Notes under the pieces: generated by a model | Told to the model about the DNA's origin: nothing | The model's database searches: none | Seen by the model: the letters and a program-made list of their open reading frames with translations, nothing else | Part shown: positions 1 to 12,300 of the stretch, one piece after another | Layout: every line of letters begins with the position of its first letter | Position numbering within the stretch: position 1 is the stretch's first letter | Assembly: GCA_036971715.1 (NCBI GenBank) | Contig: JAVHJL010000012.1 | Span: forward strand, 1,240,001-1,304,000 | From: Arthrobotrys musiformis | Taxonomy: Eukaryota > Ascomycota > Orbiliomycetes > Orbiliales > Orbiliaceae | Length of the DNA: 64,000 nucleotides | Direction: 5' to 3' | Program-made: the position numbers and the translations under genes

Positions 1-697
1 TGAGCCGAACGTTGGCGAGACCGAGCCCATCTGCATCCTTTAAAGACGCGAGAGCGAAGCGATTATGTGGAGATGAAGCTGCTGATGTTTGGGTTTTGGA
101 ATTTTGTGTTACGTCCTGTGACACAGATTTTAGGTATCGCGAACTTTGTAGGGTACGTCAAACGTTGTGCGGCATCAATGTCGACATCTGTCATATATGC
201 ATATCGGATGGGTCTCAAAATTGCGACAATGCAACCAAAGGAAGAAAGAAAAAGTTTCTGTTCGAACGTCCCACACACGCTATGACTCGTCATGATTCGT
301 TCATAAGAATTTTTTTCTTCGTTGAGCGGTTATGCGCCTCGAAATTTCCTGGTCTTGGCAAGAATCCAAAGCTCTTCACCCCGAGCTTGTGTGGAGACGA
401 CTGGAGCTTGGAGTACTTGCGATACATTTGGGCGCCGGAGCTTCGAGCTGACGAGGGGCGGTCCCCTGTATCTCTCCATTTTAGGTGTTTTCGATAACTT
501 GTGAATTTCCCAACACATATCAACGAGAGTACGGGATAGCATTTTCAGTACCTGAGTAAGTATCCGTCTCCTTCTATTTTACTCTTGCATAAACGACTTT
601 TGTGGATGAGCAGAGGGTGAAAATTTTTCAAGAAGATGCATCTCGATGTCTTCCAGTTGGTTTAGGTGGGATCGAGAGTGGGGAACTGCAAAGCTGA
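1..697. other. No supported gene
   Basis: The stretch holds several short overlapping open frames on both strands, none with a recognisable domain or a consistent frame. The far end (about 600-697) probably contains the 5' leader or a first exon of the FAR-17a/AIG1 gene that follows, but I could not place its start codon. Confidence 0.4.
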
Positions 698-2375
698 CAT
701 GATGGGACGAAATGGAATCGAATCGGTGGGGGAACAACCTCCATCGGTTTGTATTCTGTATCTTCGGACTTTACGATTATTTGCTTAGCTATCATTGGAT
801 TGGCTCTGGCAACGATCACGTTTATACTCGGTCTGCTATCCGACATATTCTTGTCGCCTAAGCTGTTCGCCTACAAGAATGTCTTTTCGGTTTGCGATAC
901 GCCTATGGAGATATTGATCTCTTTGCTGTCTTGGGGTATATCATCGGTGAGTCCTAAATTTTTTTTCACAATGCTTGTTCGAGGACTAGTCGCTGCGCAA
1001 GCTTTTGTTTTTGGGTCGATCGATACTTTTTTGAAACAAGTACCTTTCCGGAGATACCATCTATACTGTGCTTCAGCTTTGTAACTGGGAGTTTCGAATT
1101 TTTCTTCTGTGCTCCAGTCGACAGTCGAGTTGCTCTTGTCAAGGGTTTGACGGTACTTGGTATCGATACGTTGTCCGTTGGGAGACGTTATGCCTGTTCT
1201 GGAATGTCCAAGCGTTTGAGGTGCATGGCAAGCTTTATGCGATATTATATCCATAATTCTCCCTTACTCCAAAAAAGACAAATGTTATTCCATTTTTTTG
1301 ATTCTATCGAGGGAGCCTTCTTGGCCTTGTATGCCGGCGGCGAAACCTTCTGCATTCCAGACGGATAAGTTAGGATAAAGGATCACTGCCGTCGGTTTAA
1401 GGTTTCGGACCACTTGATATCGAGACCTTAAAGGCCCAGCTTTGGACTCGAATTAATTCGAATTCGGTCATAGATCCTACGGGTTACGTTACAACATGGG
1501 TCCGATCATGCCCGACCCTAAAATCTTGCAAGCCGACAATGTGTACTGTATATGTACACCCATGTGTAGGACTTTGCAGGCCTGCATATGTAGACGGACA
1601 GGAGTGACATGACATGACATGACATGAAAATGACATCCGCCGTGGAAGCCGAAGCTTTAATTAGCGATGTCCATCAGAGCTTCGAAAACGGCTCTGGTTT
1701 GAATTCCTAAGCTCGAGCTGAGCAGCAGGAGCTGAGCTTCCCTTGCTCCTCTTTGGAGCTACCCCTGTTCTTGCATTTGAAGAGCTTGCATGTTGTCCTT
1801 TTTTTTTGCCCATTACCAATTTGCACAAGTGCACGACGCAAATGCAGCCCAGGTCCACAGCCCTTTTTTTTTTTGTTGGTTTGTTTCAGCAAGGGAACTC
1901 GGCTAACGTGAGCTCCCGGAACATCGCGCGAGCGCAAGTTCGAGCTCGCGATATCCTTCGAGCGCAAGACACGCTGTAGATCGATAGACATCTCGTCGTT
2001 CCGCCGGAGATCCACATTGAATTCTGGACCGACTTGATGTTCCACTTATTCCCGGCGCTGTTGATGTTCCTGGACCTGGTGCTCCTGTCGCCGCCGTGGA
2101 CGATCAAAGCGCTACCGGCGTTCGGACTGTCCAGCTCTATCGCGGTTAGATATTGGATGTGGGTGAATTATTATTATAGTTACAATGGGTTCTATCCGTA
2201 TCCGATATTCGAGCTTTTGGATACCCCCAAGAGAGCCATGTTGTTTGGGGGGAGTGCTGTGACAATGGCAGTTATGACGTTGGTGCTCAAGTGGGCTTAT
2301 GGGCTTTTGAACGGTATTGGGGATTTGGAAGCGGCGGGGAAGCTGTATATGCCCAAGGATAAGAAGAAGCTTTAG
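698..2375 (+). CDS. FAR-17a/AIG1-like integral membrane protein, two visible exons
   Basis: Two coding blocks match the FAR-17a/AIG1 (androgen-induced gene 1) family, polytopic ER-type membrane proteins whose animal members hydrolyse fatty-acid esters of hydroxy fatty acids; the substrate in fungi is unknown. The first block runs in frame to 946 and carries hydrophobic LAIIGLALATITFILGLLSD and the KNVFSVCDTPMEILISLLSW signature. A GTGAGT donor at 947 and an acceptor at 1978-1979 join it in phase 0 to a second exon that opens IDRHLVVPPE and carries LVLLSPPWTIKALPAFGLSS and NGFYPYPIFELLDTP, ending with the Lys-rich KDKKKL, which resembles an ER-retention tail. The joined reading follows the family order. 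The N-terminus and start codon are not resolved. The intron is 1,033 nt, far longer than others here. Family call is firm; exact 5' structure is not. Confidence 0.72.
1605..1627. repeat. TGACA pentanucleotide microsatellite
   Basis: About four and a half copies of the 5-mer TGACA lie inside the long intron of the FAR-17a/AIG1 gene. A perfect 12 bp palindrome, TGCAGGCCTGCA, sits about 30 nt upstream. Confidence 0.7.
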
Positions 2376-3136
2376 ACTGTATCTATATATTGATAGATAC
2401 GGTTTTGAAGATTGGTTGGCGACAAGTTATATACCTACTCAAGTATTATATTAAATGTTGGGGTCACTCAGCGGCTTAAGCTTTGGGGGGATAATCATTT
2501 GTTCTGGCAGACAATGGTGGAAGAAGTATAGGTTGTACTAGCCTCTAAAATAGAAATATAAGGCAATTACCTATACCTTAGTCTAACTAACATATTTTTA
2601 TATATTGAAGTTGAGGCTTAAGATATATATCAGCCATAGTTATATGTTGTTTGAAACCGCGATATCGATTGTGTGGTGTGCAGCTAGGCCGACTTGTCAA
2701 AAGGTGCTTGGGCCTAGCTGGCAGCCCTTCGCTTAAGGGCCCACGCTAATCATTTTACGCGTACGCTTCTGTTCATTTCATTTAATTTGAGACCCACGCT
2801 TCCCTCTCAACATCGAAACTCTCTAACTAGCGACGCTGCGACCACAGCTAAGGTTCTACGAACTTTCCGTCATCCCCTTTCTTGCGCTCTCGAATTGCCC
2901 GTCGTGTCATCTACTTGGCATTATACAGTCTATGTATCTCGGAATCATGGTCATGTCACAATCATCATTGATAGATCCTTGACTAGCATAAACAACAAAA
3001 CAAACAAACAAGAAAAAAAAAAAAAAAAAAAACATCCCACCTCCCTTTCGAAAACCTCCTCTCCCCCCTTCTTACCTACAAACAATCAATCAATCACAGA
3101 GGGTCTACGCATTATCCCCAAAAGCGACTAGCAATA
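2376..3136. promoter_or_regulatory. Intergenic region and likely promoter of the Dnt1-like gene
   Basis: No gene is supported. A poly-A run near 3009-3030 is followed by a C/T-rich tract (about 3033-3075) and then AATCAATCAATCA, a composition common just upstream of fungal start codons. A frame from 2787 to 3131 is open, but its product is low-complexity and I read it as promoter and 5' leader. Confidence 0.4.
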
Positions 3137-6100
3137 ATGCGTGGCCTCCGTCTATAGGTCAAAGTCGTCGGCCAATCGTTACACAATCCTAAGGGGAGGA
3201 ACCAAGCGCCGATTGCCGAATTCCTACATTTTGCGGCTTTTAATGTCATACTTGAGGATCTCTCGCTGCTTATTACCGACAAGTATGCGAGGTTGTACCC
3301 AAGGAATCGGTATGCTTTCATCCTCCTATATCATCTACACCAAATCCCTCTTCTACGAAATACAATTGTGGCTAACCAATGGGTATTTGGTGATGGTGGG
3401 GGTTAATTTAGGCCGCTGAATATACAAAGACTGCAGGACTCGGAAGGCAATGATCTAGATCTTACGTATACCGTTAGCAACATATTTGACGACAAATCTT
3501 CAAATCGGGATGGGAGTATAGTAAAGATCATCCATAAAGATATACTACGAGAGGAGTCGGTACCACCAGAGTCTGGATTAAGGCCTGGAGGCTCGAAGAA
3601 ACGGTCGATACAGAGCTTAGCGCCTGTGGCGGAATCAGAGGAGGGATTGGATGGAGGGGAAGAGGTGGAGGAGATTAAAGTCCCGGTTAATCTACATCCA
3701 AGCAAGAGGCAGAAACTAGGGGCTGGGAGGGGCTCGTTGGAGGATGAGGACGAAGATGAAGTACAGCAGGAAGGGGTAGGGGGGGAGGATGAGTCAGTGG
3801 AGGAGCAGCAATTAGGGGAAGAGGAGGAGGAGGAACTGGCGAGCCTACCAACGTTACCAAGTAGCGTTGCTGGGTCGTCTACCATCCGCGCTAGTACACG
3901 AAACACATCCTCGGGAGCCGCATCAAGATACGATGGCATACGGCCCGCACATCACCTTCTCGGAGGCGGGCCCCAGGGGCGGGGCAGCCCCTTGATTCCG
4001 GAGACAAGCCAAGGGATTGTTGAACTCTTATCGCCAAAGGAGGAGACATTTTCATCGCCTGTGTTCACTGCAACAACATATAAGAAAGTGGTGCCAAATA
4101 CGCAACCGGTGGAGATATCATCACCCGAAGCCGAAGAGTTGGACACACCAGTCATCGCACCATATACGGTGAAAGGTTCAGGTGGAAAGAAAGCAATAGT
4201 CGCTCAAAAGCAGGGTACCCTCAAAAGACCGGCGAAAGCGAGCTCCAACAAAAAGTCTACCTCAAGGGGCCAGAGTTCGGTATACGGCATGGAGGATTCA
4301 GAGTCTGAGGAAGAGGAATCCGAGGGACCCGCTCCACAAAAACGAAGGGTCAATAACGACCCCCCAAAGAAACACCTAAGCGCAATTCCAAAGCGAGTAA
4401 CATTGAGGCGGTCTGGTGCTTCCAGCAGTACTCCTACGCTTGAAGTTCCTTCGTCCCAGCCCGAGGACAACCTCGCTTCGCGAATCTTGAATGACTTTGT
4501 TGTCGAAATTCCGAATATAGAAGATGTTAGGATGAGCAGCCGCGAAAGGGAGCTCCCAAGCACACCTGTGCCCAATGCTCCAGATCTAATAAGTTTAAAG
4601 ACTCGATTCAGTAAAACTCTATCCACAGGATTAAAGCCGTCCCAGGAAAGATTCGTTAAACCTTCACTGCTAGCAAAGAACTAACCGACGAAGAGAAGAA
4701 AAGGAAGTAACCAACTAGAAACACTAGTCGCTATGGAAAAGAACCTAACTAACGAAACGAAAACATTTGCTTCCGCAACAGCAAAGCGTACCACTGCATC
4801 ATGATCAACGTAATCCGCCACTTTAGAAATCAGTGATGGTAAAAATGCACGTTTTAGCAGTGTTTTACATTCAGCGTTGCGGAGCTTAGAGAAGAGGAAT
4901 CTTGAAGCTAAAAAGAGTGTATCGTTTGCGAATGAAGGGAGCCCGATGCCACCGAGTATTACGGTAGCACCGGCAGTAACAAAAACGGCGGGAACGGAGG
5001 GTAAGCAAACACCAGAATTGAGGAAGCCGAGAACGACATTTAAGGTTCCAGTGCCTGTTATACTGGTGGAACTGCAAGGGATATCGGACAAAAGTACTCT
5101 CGAAGGGAAGAAGAAGTATGAAGCATTTGTAGGAAAGCCAGCGAAAAACAGGTCGACATCTTCAACGCCCCTTATCTCAGCCTTAAAGAGTACACCAGCA
5201 AATTCTAAAATCTTGGTTAAAGGGAAAACTACTGGAGGAGGAAGTACAGATACAAATAACGAATCAATTACCATACAGAAAACCTCGACAAAGAATGCGA
5301 AGCCGACACCGGACAAGGCAAAGACGGGCTCTTCAGAAGACGAGGTTATGGAAGACGCCCCACCTCTATCTAAAAGGGCATCGGTTGAGAAATCGCCTAG
5401 CCCTGTCTCTTCGAACGAGGCCACTTCATCAGAGTCGGAAGAAGATAGTGATGAGGACAGCGATGAGGAAGAGGAGGAAGCCAAGAGTACCCCTAAAAAG
5501 ACCCCCCCAGCGGCCGAGAAGAAACCTGCAAAAAGTGGACCTATCGCGCTTACCGACTCTGGATCTGAACCCGAGACTGAGCCACAAGGGAGATTCGTTG
5601 ATGTTAAGGCGCTCATGGAGCTTTCTGACAGTGATCAAGATCGTTCGGAAAGCCTTAATCAACGAGGTTCTAGGGTTCCTATGACGCGAGAGGAATCCCC
5701 TATAAAGGGACCTGGCAAACGACAATTACGAAGTAGCTCACCAGAAAAGAAAAGCTTTGTACAATTCTCGTATGCCACCGCACCCAGCAAGCTTGCCCTT
5801 GAGCCAATTAGCAAACTGGCACCTGAGGCTTCCGGTGGTACACCGTCTAGTGACGAGGAAGACGAAGCGGATGATGGAAGTGACCAGGAAATGGCAGATC
5901 CCGGAGAGGAAGCGGAAACAGTGGAGCAAACAGACGAGGGTGACGAGGAAGAAGAAGAGGAGGAGGAGGATGAAGAGTATGAAGAGGATGACTATGAGGA
6001 CGATGAAGGGCTTGTGGCCGGCAAACGGCGGCAAGTAATAAAACTACCGAAGACCAAGGCAGTCAAAATTCAGGTCCCCCAATCTGAGTCCGATAACGAA

Positions 6101-6958
6101 CCGGAGCCGGATAAGACCCGTGATAAAGAGCCTGATTCGGAGCTAGAATTGGGGCCGGGGAGTGAAAGACCGAAGTCTCGGGCTACTGCTGAACCGTCCC
6201 CCTCAATCTCAGTAGTACCAGAGTCATCACAAATTAAGCCTCAATCTCAGCAGGAGGCTGTAGCAAAGGACGATACTAAAACGGCAACCGCTGCCTCGGA
6301 CGACGACGACTCTTCTAGCGAAGAGGAAAGCAGTGAGGAAGAATCGTCAGAGGATGAACCTGAAAAAGCTACCCCCCCAAAGAAGGTGGATACAACCGCC
6401 AAAGCCATGAACGCCCTCTTTCGTAGTCCAGCTCCCAGACTTTTAAACGGGAACCCTCAAACTACGCCATCGAGATTCTCGAAGACGCCCGAGCCATCGC
6501 AGCCCACCGCGGGACCCTCTAAACTACCTCCTTCAAGGATGAATAGGAGAACCTTGGGATACATAAGTCCGTCCCCGGGGCCGCCGTCTAGCATGCCGGC
6601 GCGATTGCCTTCTATGATGTCACCGAAGGACGTGAGGAAGAGGCACAGTCTTAACTCTCACTATAAGGGATTAACCATGCTTAGTCAGCAAGATATTCCA
6701 GAGACTAGAGATGGTAAGACTGCCAAACCTGCGGCTGCTGCAGCTGTTGGGGTCGGCCCTGGCCAGAAATCGAAGCCGAGGCTTTCCGAGGGGATGAAGA
6801 GCTTCCAAAGCATTTTGTCCAGCCAGAAGGGTGGAAAGGATTCCGACGACGACAGCGACAGTGACGACAGTGATGATAGCGAGGACGAAGGCAAAGCAAA
6901 GGAGGAGGAGAAAACCAAAGGTAGGACTGGGTCGGGTAGGTTCCTCCCATTCCTGTAG
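3137..6958 (+). pseudogene. Net1/Dnt1-like nucleolar protein, reading frame with four in-frame stops
   Basis: The first exon (3137-3309), a 102 nt intron (3310-3411, branch GCTAACC) and the following long exon give a product like the N-terminal domain of nucleolar Dnt1/Net1 proteins: KYARLYP before the intron, then LNIQRLQDSEGNDLDLTYT. Family members act in the nucleolus on rDNA and mitotic exit. The rest is long, Ser-rich and very acidic, with a SALR...KKSVSFA element near 4868-4930 and acidic runs to the end. The frame is the same throughout, but it is cut by TAG at 3155 (after MRGLRL), TAA at 4682, TGA at 4802 and TAA at 4811. Each could come from a CAG, CAA or CGA codon. The 4682-4876 gap also contains an intron-like piece (4707-4781, with CTAAC), but that alone does not remove the stops. 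It may be a decaying gene, a mis-sequenced gene, or have unrecognised splicing. Confidence 0.6.
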
Positions 6959-8152
6959 GAAGGTGTTTGGGGATAGGTGAATGCGGATCTTGAAAAAAAG
7001 ATACACCTTTTTTTGTCCCGACTCCCAGACTGATTTGGGAGCGAATGGGATCAATTTCTTTTCCATTCTATAAAAAATTTACTGCTTGTTTTTTAGCCTT
7101 CGTAATGTTCTGGTTTTTGTTTTACTATCATTATTATCCTTACTTTCAGCATTCTGCTTTGGTTCAAACGGGCCGGGTTGTTCTTCATTTTTCATTACCG
7201 CTTTTTTTTTTTTTAAAAAAAAAAAGCTCGGACTTTAGTCTTTGTATAAAATACTTAGTGAAGTAATTGATTCTCAATGGTAATATTATTATTCTTCCTT
7301 TACTTTACCACTTTCAAGACTGAAGTCCATGTTGGAACCTATACATACCGCGCAGACGATGAATCCAGGTCTGGATTTCCTACCGTACAAATCCCAATTG
7401 CAACCCCATGTTACGATCATATAAAAGGGACAGATCAAGTAGACAACGATATGCACAATCGATCTCGCTCAGCTACACCCTGGATCAATGCTCATCCAAG
7501 ACAGTGGTACAAGCATTCCGTCTACATCCGTCGAACAAGCCGGGTAGGTTACACCACCCGGCAGCCCGCAGCCTAAAAGAAAAATACAACAGACAACGAG
7601 CGGCTGAAATAATTTCGAAATTCAACTTTTTTTGTTTCAGGCATGATTCCGTGCATCCGCACATGCAGGTATAATCACACACCCCGCATGGCTTTATCAG
7701 GTCTTCCCCCCCTCATGCCTGCAGTGATTCAGTATTTTATCTAAGATCGATACATATTTTGCCTTACCTCTCTACTGCCAAGGGAAACGCCACCGAACAA
7801 ACGGAACGGGATGGAAATGTTTGAATGCTGTGCGGACGAATTGAAATTGGTGGTTGTCGGCGACGATGTAGTATTGGGCTTGGGTGCATGGATTGAGTTG
7901 TGCTAGGTGCCACAAAGTTGGGGGGACAGTGCATGGTGCGACTATTCGAGATCGCTGTCTCGCGGGCGGGGAAGTGGTTTATAATGAGCGGAGGTTTCTT
8001 AAGATTCTGCTCCTGGATTTTTGATTTTTCTTTTCAAAATACACGCTGGGGTTAGATATACTTCGTAAACTACTCTATCAATTGATATATTACTACTATA
8101 TTATCTTAGCACGGGCAGTTGGCTCTATCAACTATCAGTACCAAATCCAAAC
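6959..8152. other. Intergenic, no gene supported
   Basis: T-rich and A-rich stretches after the Dnt1-like stop (for example a T-run next to an A-run at 7201-7225) suggest a 3' end region. Nothing coding is convincing; the frame 7277-7576 has no family resemblance. The last 150 nt are the likely leader of the next gene. Confidence 0.4.
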
Positions 8153-9037
8153 ATGTCAGCCTCGAAGTCACAACTCAATGTGGCCTCCCTCTTCGTAACA
8201 AACCCATTACCCACGGGAATCAGTGAGATCCCGGGCGCAACCCCATGCGGCCAAGGTAGTGGCTGTATCATCTACGGCGGGCTCGCATTCCTCGAGTCCT
8301 GCGGCGATTGGTTCGGTTTCTCCGAACATTGCTGCTTCGGCCTCGGTGTTCTCGAATCGGAATTTACAGTTGGATATTTCCATTGCAACGACGTACCGGG
8401 TATATCCGGGGACATCAAAGGCTTTGGATATGACCCGGTGGTTGTTACTACGGCCGCCGGTTGTCCCGACGGTACCGGTCTGCTTTGGACCGATCCCATT
8501 CTCGCTGAGTTCTACTGTTGCAGAACCGAGGAATCCGGCGTTTTGGTGCAGCAGAGTCTTGATTATACTACCGGGTCTGTGGTGCAGGATGGGGTCCGCT
8601 GCTTCGATCCTAAGATTGTGGATTTGAAGACCTTTAAGCCGGCTGGTGCGGGGGGACCTCCTTCTGCGATTCCGACGAGGCCGACTGGGGCTCCGGATTT
8701 GAGTTCTACGGTGCGGATTTCGACGGTTGAGGGGAGTGAGGAGCCGACGTCTATTGCCACGCGGTCGTCTTCTAGTTCTGGGGGGCAGACGACTGCTGTT
8801 GAGACGACCGCGGTTGAGACGACTGCTAGTACGGATTCATCGCCTGAACCGTCGGAGGGTTCTTCTTCCACTTCAGAGGAATTGGGATCTTCTGCTGCGA
8901 CGGCTGCTTCGGGGACCCAGAGTGCTGCTACTGGTTCTCCGACGCCTAATTCTGCATCGAGGGGTGGGATTTCGAAAATTTCATCATTTGTATTTGGGAC
9001 GGTGGTTTTATCTATTTTTATCGGTGTGCAGTTGTAG
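8153..9037 (+). CDS. Cys-rich surface protein with Ser/Thr-rich stalk and GPI-like C-terminus
   Basis: This is an intact single-exon frame of 294 codons. Residues 1-165 contain ten cysteines, with paired CC at HCCFG and YCCRT, and many glycines, as in secreted fungal domains held by disulfides. Residues about 170-270 are a Ser/Thr/Pro-rich low-complexity stalk that includes the repeated TTAVETTAVETTAS. The last 22 residues (SSFVFGTVVLSIFIGVQL) are hydrophobic and follow small residues, as in a GPI-attachment signal or a single membrane anchor. The predicted N-terminus (MSASKSQLNVASLF) is not a convincing signal peptide, so an upstream exon or a different start is likely. Family not recognised. 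Cell-surface or wall location is inferred from composition only. Confidence 0.6.
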   Translation: MSASKSQLNVASLFVTNPLPTGISEIPGATPCGQGSGCIIYGGLAFLESCGDWFGFSEHCCFGLGVLESEFTVGYFHCNDVPGISGDIKGFGYDPVVVTTAAGCPDGTGLLWTDPILAEFYCCRTEESGVLVQQSLDYTTGSVVQDGVRCFDPKIVDLKTFKPAGAGGPPSAIPTRPTGAPDLSSTVRISTVEGSEEPTSIATRSSSSSGGQTTAVETTAVETTASTDSSPEPSEGSSSTSEELGSSAATAASGTQSAATGSPTPNSASRGGISKISSFVFGTVVLSIFIGVQL

Positions 9038-9345
9038 AGGGGACAGGAACACTCTTGGGACTAGATTGGCGGCTACTAGGTTGGATTTTAGAGTAGGAAG
9101 TCAACGGCAGTTGTGCTGATATATTTTCAGAGAATACATGGTTGTATCTTAGCTCACTCGTGTAATATGTATCGCAAGTTGCAACATTAGCATTGGGATA
9201 TCGCGGTTTATCTCCAGTCCTTTCCGTAATATCAATTTAGAATATTATACCGCACTATCAAAAACCAAGGCTGCTAACCCCCAAAATCACTATATACATC
9301 GCCAAACCCCCTATTCAAACACCAAAAACGCCAGGCAAACCCCAA

Positions 9346-12300
9346 TCAATACCTCATTGTATCAAAAATCTCATTAATCTCCTCATCCTCCACCGCCTTA
9401 TAAAACACCCGATCGACTTTATCAGCACTAGCCTTCACACAACCCTCCAACCAATTCAACACCCTAGGAAACAACGTCTGTTTCTTCCCCAACACCCTCA
9501 AGAACGCCTTCGCCACTAACCATCGAACCTGGATCCTCCCGATTAATCACACCCCCCGCTTCATCGTACTCGCGGTTCTCGCGGGACATGAGGAGGGTGT
9601 ATGCCAATGACATGAATTCCGAGATCATGTTGAGTACCTGCTTCTCGTTTATTTGTTGTGCGGATTTTGGGGGGTTTCTTTTGATGTGTTTGGGACGGGA
9701 GGAGAGAGTGCGGTAGTATCTGTAGAATTTCATGGCGGCGTCGACGAAGCTCCAGTAGAGGTTTGTAACTACCGTTGGGCGGGAGTTGATGGTGGTGTTT
9801 AGGTAGATTGCGCTAGAGAGGAGTTTCCAGCCGCTGATGGGATGAAGTGTTAGTGGTACCATGTTTTAGCAAGGATAGACGCGGAGAAACTTACCTGGCG
9901 ACTTTATCTATCATTTTCAACCCCGGTTTTGATCCGTAATCCACGGTTAATAGATTACTGACAATCAAGTCCTCCCTTCGAGACCAATCTCTCCTGATCT
10001 CTAACGTCTTCTCGTTGATTAATGCACCGCAGTAAGGAAACCCGGGGGTACCCCCGATCACCCTCTCTATCTTCCTCCCGTTGAATGCGATTTCGAAGTT
10101 AACCAATGATTTTTGGGGGTTGACTACAACGCCGTATTCCGGGAATCCAGTGTGCATTGCGTCCGAGAAACGTTTTGCGTGGTCTCGGTTTGTTGTTATG
10201 AAGACGAAGTCATCGATGAGGCGCATGAGGAGGCCTGTTTCGGCTTGTGTGAATGGGAGTTCGCGGGCTTCGAGGTCGGCGTAGAAGAGGTTGCAGAGGA
10301 GGGTGGACATGACGGAGCCTTGCGGGATACCCAGGCTTTGGCGGTAGAAACGTTTACCAATCTATGATTTTTAGTGACATGGAGATATCGTTTTGGGAGG
10401 ATGGAGACTTACTTGGACGAAGTTATTCACCACGTGCTCTCTTAACTCTCGAATTAATGCGTCTCGCTCGTGGTATACGCATGCGACGCGGTCGACGAAT
10501 ACTGAGCTCTTTTTCTCCAATCCGGCGTGCTCAACGTAGTTCTTGTTTCGCTCCATGGGTAATTCTTCGCTATCCGCTGGTTCACCGATTTGGGGGAAGG
10601 AAATCTTCGGTTTGGCTTCCCCGGCCCTACCGGCTCCTAAAGCTATTCTTCCCTGTCTTCGGACTTTATACTCGTTTTCCATATATAATTGTTCTATGAC
10701 TTCCAGTAGTCGTTGTTGAGGGATGGTGTCGAAAGCGGATGTGACGTCGAATTTGACGAAGTATAGTTTTTGCTTACCGAATGTTCCCTGGGATATCAAG
10801 CGACCTTTAAATTCCGTGATCTTCCTCAGGATTTCACCCATGGAGAATAGTGCGGCACCGACTGCCTGCGGTTGTCTGTTCTTTTCAAAGGTTAAAGCCA
10901 CATGGTTAGGTTTGAGTATCTGATTGATACTCCTTCCGAGGATTCTACGGCCGGTTTTAGAATCTACTTCCATCGGTCTACGTTTGAGATTGCTCAGAAC
11001 CCGGACACCCGTGACTTTGGGCAGTAATCTGACGGTACTAAATTTTGCGGCTCTCCGTTGCATGATCGCTCTGGCTCTTTGAGATGTGATGTCTGTGAAC
11101 ATGGTCGAGATCAGTTTGTTTACGTGCGAAGCTGTGAGTTTTCGCCAGACGTCGTGGCGGAAGTAGCAGGTGCGGTTTTTGTCAGCGGTTGATTCGGTGA
11201 CGTAGAAGTGTGCGCGGATTAGGGGGATCACGAGGGAGTCAAAGAGGTAGTATATGAATTCGCAGAGGAGGGAGGTGCAGTGCTTTGTATCTGCGGCGTC
11301 GAGTTTGATTTTACCGTTGGTGTTTGGTTGTTTTTGGTGGAGCCAGGTGAAGTCTGTTAACTAAATTATATATTTTAGCAATCATCGACAGTAAACCGGG
11401 GCATAGGACAGGGCTTACTTTGAATCCTTGCATTACGTCGTGAAGTGATAGGGTTTCGTATCTTCTCAGTTTCACAAACTTTTCCATGTGGCCGAAGAAA
11501 ACATCGCGGTTCTTTAGAGCTGGCTTTCCGGCTCCCCATAACCCTAAGGGGATGATGTTGTTCATGACCGCTCTCATGAAAGCGTATACGCTATGCGAAC
11601 TGGTCGTATACAGTAACATGGGATCTTGCGGACTAACTTCTCCAGGATCAGTTTTCTTAAGAGGAGTTATTGGGATTGCCCCTTGCAGTGATGTTCTTTT
11701 ACTCCTTGATCCGCCTGAAGTTCGACGATTGCTCACTTGTGTCTTGAACCACATTGAGGCCATTGGAGAAACCTGAGTTGACGGTGGAGGGGCGGGAACC
11801 CTGGGCCGTGGATCTGGCGCATTGGCATTGGTGAGCTGGGAACTTATTAGCAGCTGGACTCCAAACCGATGTTTTAGATTCTCACCGATGAGGGGCAATA
11901 ATGTTGCAAGAGTGGGTGATATTTGCATCTCCGCTGTAACCGGACCAACTCTCCGACTAAATGTAGTATCCTCCCGCGAAACCTCTGCGGCAGGTTCTCC
12001 ACCGTTTCGTATGCCTTTCTTTCTTTCCTGCCAATATCTGGTAAAGGACTAGGTGGCGGGACATATCCATGGTGGAGCTCATCATCGCCATCTGGACACC
12101 CCGGCTCTGGCTGTTTGATTTTCTTTAATATTTTTCTAAGCCTCTTATCGTCTTTAGACTTGCTGATCATCATGTCAATTTCGTCTTCTCGGAGGGTGTA
12201 GTCTTTGAAGGTTTGTGCGGTATCCCTTTTGTCCACTGTGGACGTGAATACATTGTGCAAACCAAATGCCCGAGGGAATATGTATTTTAGAACGCGAACG

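Noticed and set aside
2787..3131. 114-codon frame before the Dnt1-like gene
   Set aside because: Low-complexity Lys/Ser and Asn runs over a poly-A and C/T tract; reads as promoter and leader.
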